Shown piece after piece: positions 5,771 to 8,042 of a DNA stretch of 8,042 bases. A model generated the notes under the pieces. The model saw nothing but the letters and a program-made list of their open reading frames with translations, searched no databases and was not told the DNA's origin. The translations under genes and the position numbers were made by a program. Origin of the DNA: Victivallales bacterium. Lineage in GTDB: Bacteria; Verrucomicrobiota; Lentisphaeria; Oligosphaerales; Oligosphaeraceae. Each line of letters opens with the position of its first letter. Positions within the stretch are counted from its first letter, which is position 1. The DNA lies in the NCBI GenBank assembly GCA_017963875.1, contig JAGCTA010000090.1, forward strand, positions 1 through 8,042. The letters run 5' to 3'.

Positions 5771-7054
5771 ATGGCAAAATCATCTTCCTCACAAACAGCG
5801 CATTGCAATTTCTGCGGACGCAGTGAACATGCGGTTGAACTTCTCCCCTCCCCCGACATGTCAGCCTTCATTTGCACTGATTGCATCATGATGGCATATA
5901 ATCTAATTGGCTCCCCAGATGATTTGGGGCATGTTGAAGAAAAAGCCAAGAAGAAAAACGCCAAGGGAAATACCCCGTTTGTCCCCAAATTGACGACGCC
6001 AGCGGAATTGAAGGCGCACATGGACAACTACGTCATCGGTCAGGAAAAGGTCAAGAAAATCCTCTCCGTTGCCGTATATAACCACTACAAGCGCCTGAAG
6101 CACTTGTCCACCATCAAAAACGGTGATGTGGAAATCGACAAATCCAATGTTTTGCTGATTGGACCGACGGGATGCGGCAAAACCCTGCTGGCACAAACCA
6201 TCGCCAGAAAACTTGATGTGCCATTTGCAATCAGCGACGCAACGACGCTGACGCAGGCTGGCTATGTCGGCGATGACGTCGAGAATATTCTTGTCCGCCT
6301 GTTGCAGGCGGCGGATTATGATCTGGAACGTGCTCAGGTCGGAATCGTCTATATTGATGAAATCGACAAGATAGCCAAACGTTCAGACAACGTCTCCATC
6401 ACGCGGGATGTCTCAGGCGAAGGCGTTCAGCAGGCGTTGCTGAAAATCATTGAAGGCTGTGTATCGAATGTTCCGCCTGAGGGAGGGAGAAAACATCCTG
6501 ACCAGGCATATATCCATGTGGACACCAGCAACATCCTGTTTATCTGCGCAGGCGCGTTTGTCGGTTTGGACACCGTTATCCGCCGTCGTCTCGGCGAGCA
6601 TGTCCTGGGTTTTGGGAAAGAACTCGAGGAAGGGAAAATCGACTTGTCGGACACGACTCAGAATGTATTGGGTCTGGTCGAGCCAGAGGACCTTCTGAAA
6701 TTCGGCATCATTCCTGAATTCATTGGCCGCCTACCAGTTGTCGCCGCATTGGACAAGTTGACGAAGGATGATTTCATACGAATTCTCACAGAACCGAAGA
6801 ACGCCATTGTCAAACAATACCAGAAAATGTTTGAAATGGAAAACATCTCGCTTGTATTTCCAGATGCCACCTTGGATTCCATCGCGGAGAAAGCAGTCCA
6901 GAAAAACACGGGTGCCCGTGGGCTCCGAGCCATCATGGAAGATGTCATGCTTGACATCATGTATTCACTCCCAGGTTCTGGAATCACGGGAGAAGTTACC
7001 ATCACACCCGAAATGATTGAAAAACGCTCATCGCTAATGGCACTAAAGAAATGA
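5771..7054 (+). CDS. clpX: ATP-dependent Clp protease ATP-binding subunit ClpX
   Basis: ClpX is the hexameric AAA+ unfoldase that recognises substrates and threads them into ClpP. The start is ATG 5771, giving 427 residues. The open frame extends upstream to 5600, but those 57 codons come from the repeat, and the family zinc-binding domain begins right after Met58 of the longer frame. Features are the zinc site C12, C15, C35, C38; Walker A GPTGCGKT (131-138); pore loop GYVG (164-167); Walker B IVYIDEID (192-199); second pore loop RKH (240-242); ClpP-docking loop LGF (279-281) where E. coli has IGF; and sensor 2 GARGLR (381-386). No Shine-Dalgarno site precedes the ATG. Its stop overlaps the start of the amidase gene. 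Confidence 0.97.
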   Translation: MAKSSSSQTAHCNFCGRSEHAVELLPSPDMSAFICTDCIMMAYNLIGSPDDLGHVEEKAKKKNAKGNTPFVPKLTTPAELKAHMDNYVIGQEKVKKILSVAVYNHYKRLKHLSTIKNGDVEIDKSNVLLIGPTGCGKTLLAQTIARKLDVPFAISDATTLTQAGYVGDDVENILVRLLQAADYDLERAQVGIVYIDEIDKIAKRSDNVSITRDVSGEGVQQALLKIIEGCVSNVPPEGGRKHPDQAYIHVDTSNILFICAGAFVGLDTVIRRRLGEHVLGFGKELEEGKIDLSDTTQNVLGLVEPEDLLKFGIIPEFIGRLPVVAALDKLTKDDFIRILTEPKNAIVKQYQKMFEMENISLVFPDATLDSIAEKAVQKNTGARGLRAIMEDVMLDIMYSLPGSGITGEVTITPEMIEKRSSLMALKK

Positions 7055-8042
7055 AACGCTTCACGACCAGGCTTTTCAGCATCTTGCTTACTTGCTTTAC
7101 GCTCACATGCCTCTCGCAAAATCAGCAACTGAAGCGACCACCCGCACCTGTCATCCGCAGAATGCTCGTCGGTAAAACGCAATACCTGGCCATGGACGAT
7201 ATTGCAAAATTCTACGGTTTTGCAAAAAAACAAGACAAGAAAAACTATACTTATTCCTCCAAATACACGACTTTTAATCTGGCAGAAGACAGCCGTGAGG
7301 CGACTCTCAGCCAAGTTAATCTGACATTGGCATTCGCACCGACTGTTGTCAAAGGGCTTTTTGCGATCAGCCAAGCGGATTTCAATTGTTATCTGGAGCC
7401 AATTCTCCGCCCTCAACTGCTGCCCAAGAAAAACATCAGCCGAATCGTCATTGACCCAGGCCATGGCGGCAAGGACCCAGGGTGCAAAGGGGGAACGACG
7501 TTTGAGAAGAATGTGAATCTCGCTGTTGCGACAAAACTTGCGCAAGTGCTTGCAGCACGCGGCTATACTGTTGGAATGACACGAACAACCGACAAGTTTA
7601 TATCCTTAAAGGAACGAGTCGCTTTGGCGACTAAATTCAAGCCAGACGTTTTCATCAGCCTCCACTGCAATGCGGCAGGAGCGACAGTACAGGGAATTGA
7701 GGTCTATTGCGCAACACCTCAAAATACCCCTGCGTCAGACGCAAAAGTCACTTCGACAAGATTATGCAAGGCAAACGCCTACGACAAGCAGAACGCATAT
7801 ATCGCCTATCAGACTCAGAAACAACTCGTCAACCTTCTTAAAGTGACGGACCGCGGCGTGAAGCACAAGCGCTACTCCGTCATCACAGACCTTGCGGCAC
7901 CATGCATTCTCATTGAAATGGGATTCCTTTCCAACCAGACGGACAGAACACTTCTCACCACTCCCGCCCATCAGTTGAAACTGGCGACGGCAGTCGCCAA
8001 TGCGGTTGACACATATAAAGGCGTTCTGGCTCCTCCAAAGCC
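7051..8042 (+). CDS. N-acetylmuramoyl-L-alanine amidase (Amidase_3 family), C-terminus outside window
   Basis: This enzyme is predicted to cleave the amide bond between muramic acid and the stem peptide in peptidoglycan, acting outside the cytoplasmic membrane in wall remodelling or cell separation. The frame is open for 330 codons to the right edge. ATG 7051 overlaps the clpX TGA as ATGA, suggesting translational coupling. Residues 1-22 look like a Sec signal peptide, since its cysteines lack a proper lipobox. Residues about 35-120 form an N-terminal domain, possibly of the copper-amine-oxidase-N type, that may bind the wall. The catalytic domain (131-325) appears complete: zinc ligands H138 in DPGHGG, E152 in FEKNVNL and H205 in SLHCNA, plus catalytic E289 in ILIEMGF. 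It resembles AmiC-type enzymes, but the exact orthologue is not assigned. Confidence 0.93.
   Translation, partial: MKRFTTRLFSILLTCFTLTCLSQNQQLKRPPAPVIRRMLVGKTQYLAMDDIAKFYGFAKKQDKKNYTYSSKYTTFNLAEDSREATLSQVNLTLAFAPTVVKGLFAISQADFNCYLEPILRPQLLPKKNISRIVIDPGHGGKDPGCKGGTTFEKNVNLAVATKLAQVLAARGYTVGMTRTTDKFISLKERVALATKFKPDVFISLHCNAAGATVQGIEVYCATPQNTPASDAKVTSTRLCKANAYDKQNAYIAYQTQKQLVNLLKVTDRGVKHKRYSVITDLAAPCILIEMGFLSNQTDRTLLTTPAHQLKLATAVANAVDTYKGVLAPPK

Noticed and set aside
6658..7545. 295-codon minus-strand open frame
   Set aside because: It is antisense to the clpX 3' end and the amidase N-terminal half, both of which have clear conserved motifs in the plus frame.

Overview
The window is ordinary bacterial chromosome from a Gram-negative organism. 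It encodes two lipoproteins with signal peptides and a periplasmic-type peptidoglycan amidase, and uses the standard code. Phylum cannot be fixed from the sequence alone. The gene content and the style of the structured repeat are compatible with the PVC group (for example Lentisphaerota or Kiritimatiellota), but this is a low-confidence guess.

Layout. Bases 1-538 (minus) hold the N-terminal 179 codons of an unrecognised lipoprotein that runs off the left edge. Bases 539-865 are a divergent intergenic region containing copy 1 of a structured repeat (about 591-763) and a candidate promoter for the next gene. Bases 866-2017 (plus) encode a NYN-family putative ribonuclease with two zinc ribbons. 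A strong bidirectional hairpin terminator (2076-2111) separates it from a convergent 57-residue lipoprotein gene (2168-2341, minus), which has its own promoter and a 5' stem-loop. Bases 2487-3125 (minus) encode an endonuclease III-like DNA glycosylase whose usual catalytic lysine is replaced by glutamate. The right half is the housekeeping proteostasis cluster, all on the plus strand: trigger factor (tig, real start GTG 3396), clpP (4886-5488), clpX (start ATG 5771) and an N-acetylmuramoyl-L-alanine amidase that overlaps the clpX stop and runs off the right edge.

Functionally, trigger factor folds nascent chains at the ribosome, and ClpX unfolds substrates and feeds them to the ClpP peptidase. 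The tig-clpP-clpX order is classical. The amidase is probably translationally coupled to clpX but works in the envelope.

The most interesting signal is not a gene. Two diverged copies, in opposite orientation, of a roughly 175-bp element carry related inverted ends and three hairpins with TTC/GAA-type loops. One copy lies upstream of the NYN gene and the other fills most of the clpP-clpX gap, ending about 23 bp before the clpX start codon. It looks like a non-autonomous, MITE- or REP-like element. No complete new defence or biosynthetic system is visible. The NYN/zinc-ribbon protein is the best candidate for an unusual activity.
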